Origin: Anaerolineales bacterium
GTDB lineage: Bacteria > Chloroflexota > Anaerolineae > Anaerolineales > UBA11858
Assembly: GCA_015485245.1 (NCBI GenBank)
Contig: WFTY01000242.1
Location: forward strand, 1 to 9,920
Length of the DNA stretch: 9,920 nucleotides
Reading direction: 5' to 3'
Shown here: piece after piece, positions 1 to 7,300 of the stretch
How positions within the stretch are numbered: position 1 is the first letter of the stretch
How the letters are laid out: each line of letters starts with the position of its first letter
Notes under the pieces: generated by a model
What the model was told of the DNA's origin: nothing
The model's database searches: none
What the model saw: only the letters and a program-made list of their open reading frames with translations
Made by a program: the position numbers and the translations under genes

Positions 1-59
1 GGGCCTGTGCTCTGATAAAATAGGGGTTCAATGAGAGGCGAAAGGAGTGGTGACCGCGG

Positions 60-683
60 ATGACCATTTGGGCGATTGTGCCTGTGAAACCCTTGCGACG
101 GGGAAAGTCGCGCCTGGCCGGCGTCTTTTCAGACGATGAAAGGGCTGATCTAAACAAATTTCTGCTTGAACATACTATCAATACGTTGAAGGTGATCCCC
201 GAGATCGAGCATGTGCTGGTGGTCAGTCGGGATCAGGGTGCGCTCACGCTGGCGCGCGAAATGGGCGCGCGCACCGTTTTGGAGAACGGTTCGCCGCACC
301 TGAACGTTGCCCTGGCGCGCGCCACCGCCGTGACGAAGACGTACGAGGCTTCGGCGGTGTTGATTCTGCCGGCAGATTTGCCTTTGCTCACCGCGGAGGA
401 CGTGCGCCTGGTGATCGCCAAAGCACAAACCCCGCCGGTTGTGGTCGTCGCGCCCGACCGCCATCACCGCGGGACGAACGCTTTACTGATTTCTCCGCCG
501 GGGCTGATCGGCTATCGTTTCGGTAAAGATTCGTTTGCCCATCATTGCCGCCTGGCGAAGGCAAGCGGCGCGCGGCTGGAAATCTGCGAACTGACTTCAC
601 TTGTGTTAGACCTGGACGTCCCTGAGGACCTTGTGCTCCTGGAGCACAGCCTGGATTTTAAGCTGGATGTGGGGCAGGGATGA
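60..683 (+). CDS. cofC: CofC/FbiD-type 2-phospho-L-lactate (or phosphoenolpyruvate) guanylyltransferase of F420 biosynthesis
   Basis: This cytosolic nucleotidyltransferase joins GTP to 2-phospho-L-lactate or, in many bacteria, phosphoenolpyruvate, giving the activated donor that is attached to the deazaflavin Fo when coenzyme F420 is made. The 207-residue length fits the family. Visible motifs are the N-terminal nucleotide-binding segment AIVPVKPLRRGKSRL (residues 5-19), the metal-binding PADLPLL (104-110), DRHHRGTNALL (133-143), GKDSFAHH (155-162) and the closing LDLDVPED (183-190), all in the usual CofC order. The ATG at 60 is preceded by GGAG at 44-47, a somewhat long spacing of 12 bases, but no better in-frame start is seen. 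A MER-like F420-type oxidoreductase lies 43 bases downstream, which supports the assignment. Which substrate (phospholactate or PEP) is used cannot be decided from sequence by eye. Confidence 0.92.
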   Translation: MTIWAIVPVKPLRRGKSRLAGVFSDDERADLNKFLLEHTINTLKVIPEIEHVLVVSRDQGALTLAREMGARTVLENGSPHLNVALARATAVTKTYEASAVLILPADLPLLTAEDVRLVIAKAQTPPVVVVAPDRHHRGTNALLISPPGLIGYRFGKDSFAHHCRLAKASGARLEICELTSLVLDLDVPEDLVLLEHSLDFKLDVGQG

Positions 684-726
684 ACGTGTTTTGGAGCGAA
701 CTTTCTTACCCAATGGAGGCTGAAAG

Positions 727-1719
727 ATGGAACGAGTAGCATTGTATTTGCAGGATGCCCATGATTTGCGGGATGGCTTGGAATACGCCCGTTACGCGGA
801 GGAGAAAGGCTTCGAGGCGGTCTGGCAGGCTGAATCCCGCCTGGTGCGCGACGCCATTGTCCCGATGGCGGCCTACGCCGCGGTGACCGAGCGCATCAAA
901 GTTGGCTCCGGCGTGATCAACAACTGGACGCGGAATATTGGTCTGCTGGCGGCCACTTTCCTCACGTTGGATGATCTTGCACCGGGGCGGATTATCTGCG
1001 GGATCGGCGCCTGGTGGGACCCATTGGCGAAGAACGTGGGCATCGAGCGCCGCAAACCGCTCAAAGCGATGCGCGAGACGGTGGAAGTGCTGCGTCGTCT
1101 GCTTAACATGGAGCGCGTCACCTTTCATGGAGAGTTCCATCATGTGGATGGCATTGAGCTGGATGTGGTGCATGGGCGCCGCGAGCCGCGCGATGTCGCC
1201 ATTATGATCGGCGCTACAGGCCCCAAGATGATGGAGCTGACCGGCGAGATCGCCGACGGCGCGGTGCTCAACTACTGCGTGCCACCGGAGTACAACGATC
1301 ACGCCCTGGATCTGCTGGCCAAAGGCGCGAAGAAGGCCGGGCGGACGCTCGATGAAATTGATCGCCCCCAACTGGTGGTTTGCTCGGTGAATCACGATCA
1401 CGACGAGGCCATCCGAACAACCAAGATGCTGCTCTGCCAGTATCTTGCTCAGCAGCCCCATATCGCTAAGGCTTCGGGCGTTTCGAACGATGTTGTTGCT
1501 GAAATTCAATCTATCCTTGGTTGGCCTGCCACCCATGAACAGATTGAGAAGGCCATGCACCTCGTTCCCGATGACTTGGTGCATCGGATTACTGCTTCGG
1601 GCACGCCTGATGAGGCCCGCGCCAAAGTGCAGGAGTACATTGATCACGGCGCCACCTGTCCGATCCTCTACCCCGTGGGTGGGGATGTGAAGTTGCTCAT
1701 CGATACTTTTGCTGTTTGA
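727..1719 (+). CDS. LLM-class (MER-like) F420-dependent oxidoreductase
   Basis: This is a 330-residue TIM-barrel flavin/deazaflavin oxidoreductase of the luciferase-like monooxygenase superfamily, closest in pattern to methylenetetrahydromethanopterin-reductase-like F420-dependent enzymes. Visible family segments are the first strand and helix (VALYLQDAHDLRDGLEYAR), IKVGSGVINNWTRN (57-70), GIGAWWDPLA (92-101) and IGATGPKMMELTGEIADGAV (161-180), which normally build the cofactor pocket. F420 rather than FMN as cofactor is inferred from the MER-like motifs and the adjacent cofC. The substrate is unknown; annotation as true methylene-H4MPT reductase is not justified without other methanopterin genes. 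A GGAGG at 715-719 lies seven bases before the ATG. The stop TGA shares its last base with the next gene's ATG, so the hotdog gene is probably translationally coupled to it. Confidence 0.88.
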   Translation: MERVALYLQDAHDLRDGLEYARYAEEKGFEAVWQAESRLVRDAIVPMAAYAAVTERIKVGSGVINNWTRNIGLLAATFLTLDDLAPGRIICGIGAWWDPLAKNVGIERRKPLKAMRETVEVLRRLLNMERVTFHGEFHHVDGIELDVVHGRREPRDVAIMIGATGPKMMELTGEIADGAVLNYCVPPEYNDHALDLLAKGAKKAGRTLDEIDRPQLVVCSVNHDHDEAIRTTKMLLCQYLAQQPHIAKASGVSNDVVAEIQSILGWPATHEQIEKAMHLVPDDLVHRITASGTPDEARAKVQEYIDHGATCPILYPVGGDVKLLIDTFAV

Positions 1720-2201
1720 TGAAAAAGCTGCCGAATTCCAGTCAGTGTTTCGTTTGTGGAGTAGACAACCCCTTCGGACTTCATCTGGAGTTTTATGAAG
1801 ACGAGGCGGGGCAAGTCGTTGTCGATTATGTTGTCCCGGAGCATTTCCAGGGCTACCCCGGCATTGTGCATGGTGGCATAATCGCTTCCCTGGTGGATGA
1901 GGTGCTGGGGCGCGTTCATATGGGCTCGGATTTTTCGCGTCCGCGTTTCATGTTCACCGCCAAGATGACGGTGCAGTATCGGAAAAACGTGCCGGTTGGC
2001 AAGCCCCTCCGGGTGGTGGGGCGCGCGGTGAAGAGCAGACGCCGCACGGCGACCTCGGTGGCGGAAATCTACGGCCCCGAGGGCGATCTCCTGGTTGAGG
2101 CGGAAGCCATTTTGGTGGATGTCCCTGAAGAAAAGTTTCATCAGGGCGACCTGGAAGCTCTGGGATGGAAAGTTTATCCAGATAAGAAAGAGACGGCATG
2201 A
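1719..2201 (+). CDS. PaaI/4HBT-family hotdog-fold thioesterase
   Basis: This 160-residue cytosolic hotdog protein is most like PaaI-type acyl-CoA or aryl-CoA thioesterases. Evidence is the N-terminal CFVCGVDNPFGLHLEFY (10-26), common in the family, the active-site stretch YPGIVHGGIIASLVDEV (46-62) with His51-Gly52-Gly53 and acidic Asp60/Glu61 on the hotdog helix, and the strand FTAKMTVQYRKNVPVGKPL (79-97). The ATG at 1719 overlaps the LLM stop as TGATG; a TTG one codon upstream (1716) is also in frame, but the ATG is preferred. Its own end overlaps the next start by four bases (ATGA at 2198). It could hydrolyse a CoA thioester in whatever pathway the LLM and molybdenum enzymes serve, but the substrate cannot be read from the sequence. 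Confidence 0.88.
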   Translation: MKKLPNSSQCFVCGVDNPFGLHLEFYEDEAGQVVVDYVVPEHFQGYPGIVHGGIIASLVDEVLGRVHMGSDFSRPRFMFTAKMTVQYRKNVPVGKPLRVVGRAVKSRRRTATSVAEIYGPEGDLLVEAEAILVDVPEEKFHQGDLEALGWKVYPDKKETA

Positions 2202-2995
2202 TCACGGCATATCACAGACCAGAAAGTTTGGAAGAGGCCCTCAGGCTGTTGGCCCGGCCTGTGCCTGAAACCATCCCTCTCGGGGGAGGCACATCTTTAG
2301 CGCGGGTTAAATCTGATGATTTCGAAGTTGTGGACTTGCAAGCCCTGGGCCTTGGTCAGATCACGGTGCGCGGCAATTTCCTTGAGATGGGCGCTATGGT
2401 GCGGCTGCAAACTCTGGTGGAGAGCGAGGCTATCTCTGATGCCTTGCGTAGGGCCATTCGCCACGAAGCCCCCCTTAACCTGCGGAACATGGCGACCGTC
2501 GCCGGGACGCTCGTCGCCGCCGATGGTCGCTCCCCCTTCGCCGCCGTTATGCTCGCCCTCGACGCCCAATTAACGCTTGTTGGCGGTCAACCGCCTGCCC
2601 TGAGCGATGTCGCGGAACCCGCCCTGAACAGCGCCGAAGGATCCGCTGTCTCTTTAGGCGAGTTGCTCCTCCTGCGTGAGGACCTCCTCCCCGGCGCGCT
2701 CATCACGCACATCACTATTCCTCTCAACGTCAGCCTGGCCTATGAGTACATCGCCCGCACCCCCGCCGACCTGCCCATTGTGTGCGCTGCCGTGGCAGGT
2801 TGGCCCTCCGGGCGCACGCGCGTGGTGCTGGGGGGCTACGGCGCATCCCCCCTCCTGGCGATGGATGGCCCCACCCCCGACGGCGCGCAAATCGCCGCCC
2901 GCGATGCCTACAGCGAAGCCGGTGACGAAATTGCCAGCGCCGGCTATCGCAGTGAAATGGCAGCTGTGCTGGTACGGCGGTGTCTGGAAAGGTAA
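2198..2995 (+). CDS. FAD-binding (medium, CoxM/XdhB-like) subunit of a molybdenum hydroxylase
   Basis: This 265-residue flavoprotein belongs to the family that passes electrons from the iron-sulfur clusters of xanthine dehydrogenase/CO dehydrogenase-type enzymes to FAD and an acceptor. The N-terminal half holds the two FAD segments: IPLGGGTSLARVK (26-38) and NLRNMATVAGTLVAADGRS (94-112), followed by FAAVMLALDAQLTL. The second is normally ATIGGN; here it reads ATVAGT, a mild divergence. The C-terminal half matches the CO-dehydrogenase flavoprotein C-terminal domain, including IARTPADLPIVCAAVA (185-200) and SAGYRSEMAAVLVRRCLER (247-265). The length is near normal. The ATG overlaps the upstream stop (ATGA), implying coupling. 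The partner Mo subunit is 1.3 kb downstream with arginase between them, which is unusual. The stop codon lies inside an octamer repeat (2991-3014). Confidence 0.9.
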   Translation: MITAYHRPESLEEALRLLARPVPETIPLGGGTSLARVKSDDFEVVDLQALGLGQITVRGNFLEMGAMVRLQTLVESEAISDALRRAIRHEAPLNLRNMATVAGTLVAADGRSPFAAVMLALDAQLTLVGGQPPALSDVAEPALNSAEGSAVSLGELLLLREDLLPGALITHITIPLNVSLAYEYIARTPADLPIVCAAVAGWPSGRTRVVLGGYGASPLLAMDGPTPDGAQIAARDAYSEAGDEIASAGYRSEMAAVLVRRCLER

Positions 2996-3014
2996 CAGGG
3001 TGACTGGGTAATAG
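2991..3014. repeat. Short tandem octamer repeat, three units
   Basis: Three consecutive 8-bp units follow the pattern GGTRAYWG (GGTAACAG, GGTGACTG, GGTAATAG). The first unit contains the TAA stop codon of the FAD subunit gene, so the repeat abuts and partly sets the protein's C-terminus. It is short and degenerate, so chance cannot be excluded alone, but two further short-period repeat tracts occur in the same window. Confidence 0.5.
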
Positions 3015-3020
3015 AGGAAC

Positions 3021-3098
3021 GCGTCTCGAATCAGAGGCGGTGGCAGTTGAAACTGCACCTGCGCCTGCGAAGTCGCCCTTCGGCGACTGAAGAGACGC
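3021..3098. repeat. Palindromic, cruciform-like intergenic element (REP-like)
   Basis: An outer inverted repeat, GCGTCTC (3021-3027) and GAGACGC (3092-3098), encloses two independent hairpins. The first pairs AGGCG (3035-3039) with CGCCT (3062-3066) and, inside, GCAGT (3043-3047) with ACTGC (3052-3056) around a TGAA loop. The second pairs AGTCGCC (3071-3077) with GGCGACT (3082-3088) around a CTTC loop. The nested design resembles interspersed palindromic repeats found between genes in many bacteria; it could fold as a three-way junction in RNA. There is no T-run after it, so a classic intrinsic terminator is not supported. It may still stabilise the upstream transcript end. Confidence 0.55.
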
Positions 3099-3279
3099 CG
3101 AAATCGGGAGAGATTCAGGCCCGTGCGTGCTCCCCACACCCAACTCTACCTTCACCTGGTTTTGGGTGACCTCCCACTTGGTGACGTACGAAATCAAGCC
3201 CGGCGAGTTCTTCAAGTGGCAGGGTGCCTACGGCGCCTTTACCATTTACGAATCGGATGTGCCCGCAAAGATGACATGA
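3091..3279 (+). pseudogene. Possible C-terminal remnant of an unidentified protein gene
   Basis: One frame stays open from just after a TGA (3088-3090) to a TGA at 3277-3279. From about 3139 it translates to a natural-looking, aromatic-rich sequence that includes TFTWFWVTSHLVTYEIKPGE, then FFKWQGAYGAF and TIYESD, with codon choice like the neighbouring genes. There is no convincing start codon or ribosome binding site; the only early candidate is a GTG at 3127. Upstream the frame runs into the palindromic element, as if the gene's 5' part had been replaced. I do not recognise the family. It may be a degraded gene end or simply fortuitous coding potential. Confidence 0.3.
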
Positions 3280-3323
3280 AATCATTACGCACCCTGTGCC
3301 GGGCCGACTGGACGGAGAATTAG

Positions 3324-3340
3324 AGATTTGTACCATATCT
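3324..3340. promoter_or_regulatory. Imperfect 17-bp palindrome upstream of arginase (candidate operator)
   Basis: The arms AGATTTG (3324-3330) and CATATCT (3334-3340) are inverted repeats with one mismatch around a TAC centre. The site lies directly before the GGAG ribosome binding site of the arginase gene, in the most A/T-rich part of the gap. The position suits a repressor site or an RNA hairpin affecting translation initiation. No regulator gene is in the window and the match is short. Confidence 0.25.
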
Positions 3341-3349
3341 GGAGATTGC

Positions 3350-4261
3350 ATGAACACCACGAACTACGTGGGGGTTGACGTGCTCGGCGTCCCCATGGAT
3401 TTTGGAGCCGGGAGGCGCGGCGTAAATATGGGGCCGAGCGCCGTCCGCTACGCTGGCCTTCGCGACAGCCTGGACGCCCTGGGTGTCCAGGTCACGGATT
3501 ACGGCGATGTGGACGTGCCCGTTCTTGGGAATTGCCAGATCACCGACCCGAAACTGCGTTATGTGGATTGTATTGTGCCGGTTACGCGCCGGGTGATGGG
3601 AAGCGTGGCGAACAGCGTTCGGGCGGGGCGTTTTGCCCTGGTGATTGGAGGCGACCATAGCCTCTCGCTCGGTTCGGTGCGCGGCGCGGCCCGCGGCAAA
3701 AAGATCGGCGTTATCTGGATTGACGCCCACGCCGATTTCAACACCCGCGAGACCACGCCATCGGGCAATATCCACGGGATGCCCCTGGCCGCGCTGACCG
3801 GTCGGGGCGACCCCCGGCTGACCGGCCTGGATGGTGAGCCGCAGCAGATGCTTGACCCGGCGAACGTCGTTGTGGTTGGGGCGCGTGATCTTGATCCTGG
3901 CGAGAAAGAAAATCTGCGCGCCGCCGGGGTGCGTGTGTTTGCCATGGACTTCATCGACCGCTATGGTATGAACGCGGCGATGAAATCCGCTATTGAAACC
4001 GCCGCTCGGGGAACGGATGGTATTTACCTGAGTTTTGATCTGGACGCCCTCGACCCGCTCTACGCGCCGGGCGTGGGCACGCCGGTGCAGGGCGGGCTGA
4101 CCTACCGCGAGGCGCACCTGGCCTGTGAGTTGCTGGCCGAAAGCGGATTGCTGATTGGTATGGACATGGTTGAAGTAAACCCCATTCTCGACGACAAGAA
4201 CAAAACCGCCTGTCTTGCGGTGGAGTTGATTCTCTCGGCTTTGGGAAAACGCATCCTTTGA
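3350..4261 (+). CDS. rocF: Arginase (ureohydrolase family)
   Basis: This cytosolic dimanganese enzyme would hydrolyse L-arginine to ornithine and urea. The 303-residue length is typical. The full set of family motifs is present: GGDHS (100-104, His103), DAHADFNT (125-132, metal ligands Asp125, His127 and Asp129), the arginase-type substrate loop SGNIHGMPLA (138-147), SFDLDALDP (228-236, ligands Asp230 and Asp232), GVGTPVQGGLTYRE (241-254) and VEVNP with Glu275. The SGN-HG loop and Glu in VEVNP favour arginase over agmatinase or formiminoglutamase. The start at 3350 is chosen because GGAG (3341-3344) sits five bases before it; a longer in-frame ATG at 3296 lacks support. It lies between the FAD and Mo subunit genes of a molybdenum hydroxylase, for which no functional reason is visible. 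Confidence 0.92.
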   Translation: MNTTNYVGVDVLGVPMDFGAGRRGVNMGPSAVRYAGLRDSLDALGVQVTDYGDVDVPVLGNCQITDPKLRYVDCIVPVTRRVMGSVANSVRAGRFALVIGGDHSLSLGSVRGAARGKKIGVIWIDAHADFNTRETTPSGNIHGMPLAALTGRGDPRLTGLDGEPQQMLDPANVVVVGARDLDPGEKENLRAAGVRVFAMDFIDRYGMNAAMKSAIETAARGTDGIYLSFDLDALDPLYAPGVGTPVQGGLTYREAHLACELLAESGLLIGMDMVEVNPILDDKNKTACLAVELILSALGKRIL

Positions 4262-4312
4262 GATAAAGCGACCTTTGAAGAATACCCTTGACTGTTAACG
4301 GAGCGATAAAAG

Positions 4313-7300
4313 ATGAAGATCACCCTTGCTATAAACGGAATTGAACAGTCGGTTGAGGTTGCAGCCAGAGACAACCTCCTTACTGTGCTGCGCTCGCTGG
4401 GCTATCATTCCGTCAAATTTGGCGATGAACACGGCCTGACGGGCGCGGATACCGTGCTGCTGGATGGCAGACCGGTCAATGCGGGGGTGATGCTGGCGGC
4501 CCAGGCGGAGGGGCACAAAATCGCTACCGCCGAGGCCCTGGGGATGCACCCCGACCAGGGCTGGAAGAAAACCGAAGGTCTGCACCCCTTGCAAAAAGCC
4601 TTTATTGAGACCGGTGCCATCCAGTGCGGTTACTGCACCCCGGCGCAGATCCTGGCCGCCAAAGCCCTGTTGAATAAAAACCCCCACCCCAGCGAGGCCG
4701 AAGTGCGCGCAGCCATCTCCGGCGTGTTGTGCCGCTGCACGGGATACGTCAAGCCGGTGCAGGCGGTGTTGCGGGGCGCCGCGGAGATGCGGGGAGAGAC
4801 GATGGACGATGGACAGCGGATGATGGGCGAGGGACAACGGACGACGGACGACGGACGACAGATGACGGATGACAGTGATCTGTGGTCTGTTGACGGTGGT
4901 CAAACCGCCACCCGCGTCCTCCCTAAACTCGTCGTCGCGCCGGAGACCTCGCCTTACCACACCGTCGGTCAACCCGAGCCTAAAGTGGACGCGGTCAAGC
5001 TGGCGCAGGGCAAACCGGCCTTCGCCGCTGACCTGGAGATGCGCGGGATGCTGTACGCCAAAGTGCTGCACTCGCCGCACGCCCACGCGCGCATCAAACG
5101 CATTGACGCCCGCGCCGCTCGCGCGCTCCCCGGCGTGGCCGCCGTGCTGACCTACAAGGACATCCCCCGCGTGCCGTATTCCACCGCCGGGCAGTCGCAC
5201 CCCATCCCCGGCCCGCTGGATTGCTTCTCTCTGGATGACAAGGTGCGCTTCGTGGGCGACCGGGTGGCCTTCGTCGCCGCGGAGACGCCCGAAATCGCCG
5301 AGAAAGCCCTGGGGCTGATCGAGGTCGAATACGAGGTGCTGCCCGCGGTGCTCGATATGCGCGAGGCGATGAAGCCCGGCGCGCCGGTCATCCACGACGA
5401 GCCGGATTACGTCAACTTTGCCGACTCCGATCCCTCCCGCAACCTGGCGGCGGAAATTCGCATTGACATCGGCGATGTGGAGAAAGGCTTTGCCGAGGCC
5501 GATCACATCTTCGAAGCCGAATACGAAGTCCCCAAGGTGCAGCAGGCGCACATTGAGCCGCATGTGGTGGTCACATATTGGGACGAAGACGACCGCCTGG
5601 TGATCCGCACCAGTACGCAGGTACCCTTCCATGTGCGGCGGATGATGGCCCCGGTTCTGGGGCTGCCGGTCAAGCGCATCCGGGTGATCAAGCCGCGCAT
5701 CGGTGGCGGTTTTGGCGGCAAGCAAGAAGTGCTCATCGAAGACGTGGCCGCCCACCTGACCATCGCCACGGGACGTCCGGTGATTTATGAGTACACCCGC
5801 GAGGAGGAATTCATCGCCGCGCGCTCGCGCCACCCCATGCGTATCCGCATGAAGACCGGCGTCAAGGTCGACGGCACGATCACCGCCAACGAAATGTACG
5901 CCCTTAGTGATACGGGAGCGAACGGCGCGCACGCCCTGACCGTCACCGGCAACACCGGCCACAAGGCCATGGCGCTTTACGTGGGTGATGGTCAGTACCG
6001 CCAATCGCCCAACATCCGCTTCTACGCGGATATCGTTTACACCAACCACCCGCCCAGTGGGGCCTACCGTGGCTATGGCGTGCCGCAAGGCTTTTGGGCG
6101 GTGGAGCGTCACATGGAGAAGATCGCCCGCGCGCTGAACCTCGATCCCATCGAATTCCGCCTCAAGAACGCGTTGCGCGCCGGCGAACTGCATCCCTTCA
6201 GCACGGCGTGGAGCGAGGGTCGCGAACCCCGCCCGGAGACCATCGAAACCAACGCGTTGGAAGAGTGCGTCCGCCAGGGGAAGGCCGCGATGGGGTGGGA
6301 TCAGAAGTTTGGCAATGAGGCGTGGCGGGCTGCTCAGACCGCAGTCGGCGGTCGACAGTCCGCGGTCCGCAAAGGTATCGGCGTCGCCCTCGTCATGCAG
6401 GGCACCGCCATCCCCTACCTGGATATGGGCGGCGCTTCGATCAAGATGAACGACGATGGCTCTTTCAACCTGCTGATCGGCGCGACTGACCTGGGCACCG
6501 GCTCCGACACCGTGCTGGCGCAGATGGCCGCCGAAGTGCTGGGCGTGCCTGTGGAGGATATCATCGTCTATTCCTCGGATACCGATTTCACCCCCTTTGA
6601 TGTCGGTGCCTACGCCTCGAGCACGACGTATGTCTCCGGCGCGGCGGTGGTGCGCGCCGCCGAGCTGGTGGCCGAGCGCATCAAGAAGCGCGCCGCGAAA
6701 ATGCTCGACCAATCCGACTATCAGACGATCCGGCTATCAGGCCGCCGGGCAATCGCCCCCGACGGCCGCGCGGTCACCCTGCAAGAAATCGCTCTGCACT
6801 CCCTGCACATGGAAGATCAGGAGCAGATCATGGCGGTCGGGTCGTACTACTCGCCGGTGGCCCCGCCGCCGTTTGCGGCGCAGTTTGCTGAGGTGACCGT
6901 GGACGCTGAAACCGGTCAGGTGACGGTGGATAAGCTGGTTATGGCGGTGGATTCGGGCGTGATCGTCAACCCCATCACGGCCAGCGGGCAGATCGAAGGT
7001 GGCATGACCCAGGCGTTGGGCTACGCTGTGTGCGAGGAGATGACGTTTGATGAGCAGGGCCGCGCCCGCGAGCGAGATTTCCACCGCTACCACATCTTCC
7101 GCGCCGACGAGATGCCCGAACTGGAGACCATCTTCGTGGAGACCTTTGAGCCCAGCCACCCCTTTGGAGTCAAGGCAGTTGCCGAAATTCCCATGGATGG
7201 CGTTGCCCCCGCGGTTGCCAACGCGGTGCGCGATGCCGTCGGCGTGGACATCGATGATAACCCGGTCACGCCGGAGAAAATCTGGCGGGCGTTGCGCCAG

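Larger units (their letters stand above)
2996..3349. other. Intergenic region of about 350 bp between the FAD subunit and arginase
   Basis: This is the only gap over 300 bases in the window. From left to right it holds the rest of an octamer tandem repeat, a cruciform-like palindromic block (3021-3098), a stretch in one frame that reads like the C-terminus of an unrelated protein (about 3091-3279), an A/T-richer stretch and a small palindrome (3324-3340) just before the arginase ribosome binding site. No tRNA, rRNA or clear T-tailed terminator was found. An in-frame extension of arginase back to an ATG at 3296 is open, but this is judged non-coding because of the strong ribosome binding site at the ATG at 3350. 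Confidence 0.7.

Noticed and set aside
1..59. End of an upstream gene (TGA at 13-15 followed by TAA) and a TAAAAT -10-like box at 16-21, plus a tiny ORF 31-63
   Set aside because: Only four codons of the possible upstream frame are visible, no matching -35 box is seen, and the mini-ORF has no supporting signal; too little to annotate.
3071..3088. The strong hairpin AGTCGCC-CTTC-GGCGACT as an intrinsic terminator
   Set aside because: No T-run follows it; it is better explained as part of the nested palindromic element.
2654..3215. Minus-strand ORFs of 161 codons over the FAD gene end and the intergenic gap
   Set aside because: They span both the coding part of the FAD gene and the palindromic element, have low-complexity Arg/Ala/Pro composition and show no family motif.
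3123..3323. A 66-residue + strand ORF starting at GTG 3123
   Set aside because: Its translation is Arg/Leu-rich and unnatural; the neighbouring frame ending at 3279 looks more protein-like.
3296..3349. A longer arginase start at ATG 3296 (18 extra codons)
   Set aside because: The extra residues do not resemble arginase N-termini, whereas the ATG at 3350 has GGAG at good spacing and gives the usual family length.
4797..4901. CRISPR array or protein-level coiled-coil repeat as explanation of the periodic tract
   Set aside because: The period is seven bases with no spacers, and the peptide heptads are acidic/Gly-rich without hydrophobic a/d positions; the periodicity is at DNA level.
4295..6712. 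An 805-codon open frame on the minus strand opposite the molybdenum hydroxylase gene
   Set aside because: It is His/Arg/Gly-rich with no recognisable domains and mirrors the codon bias of the GC-rich + strand gene. The + strand frame has full, ordered Mo-hydroxylase motifs.
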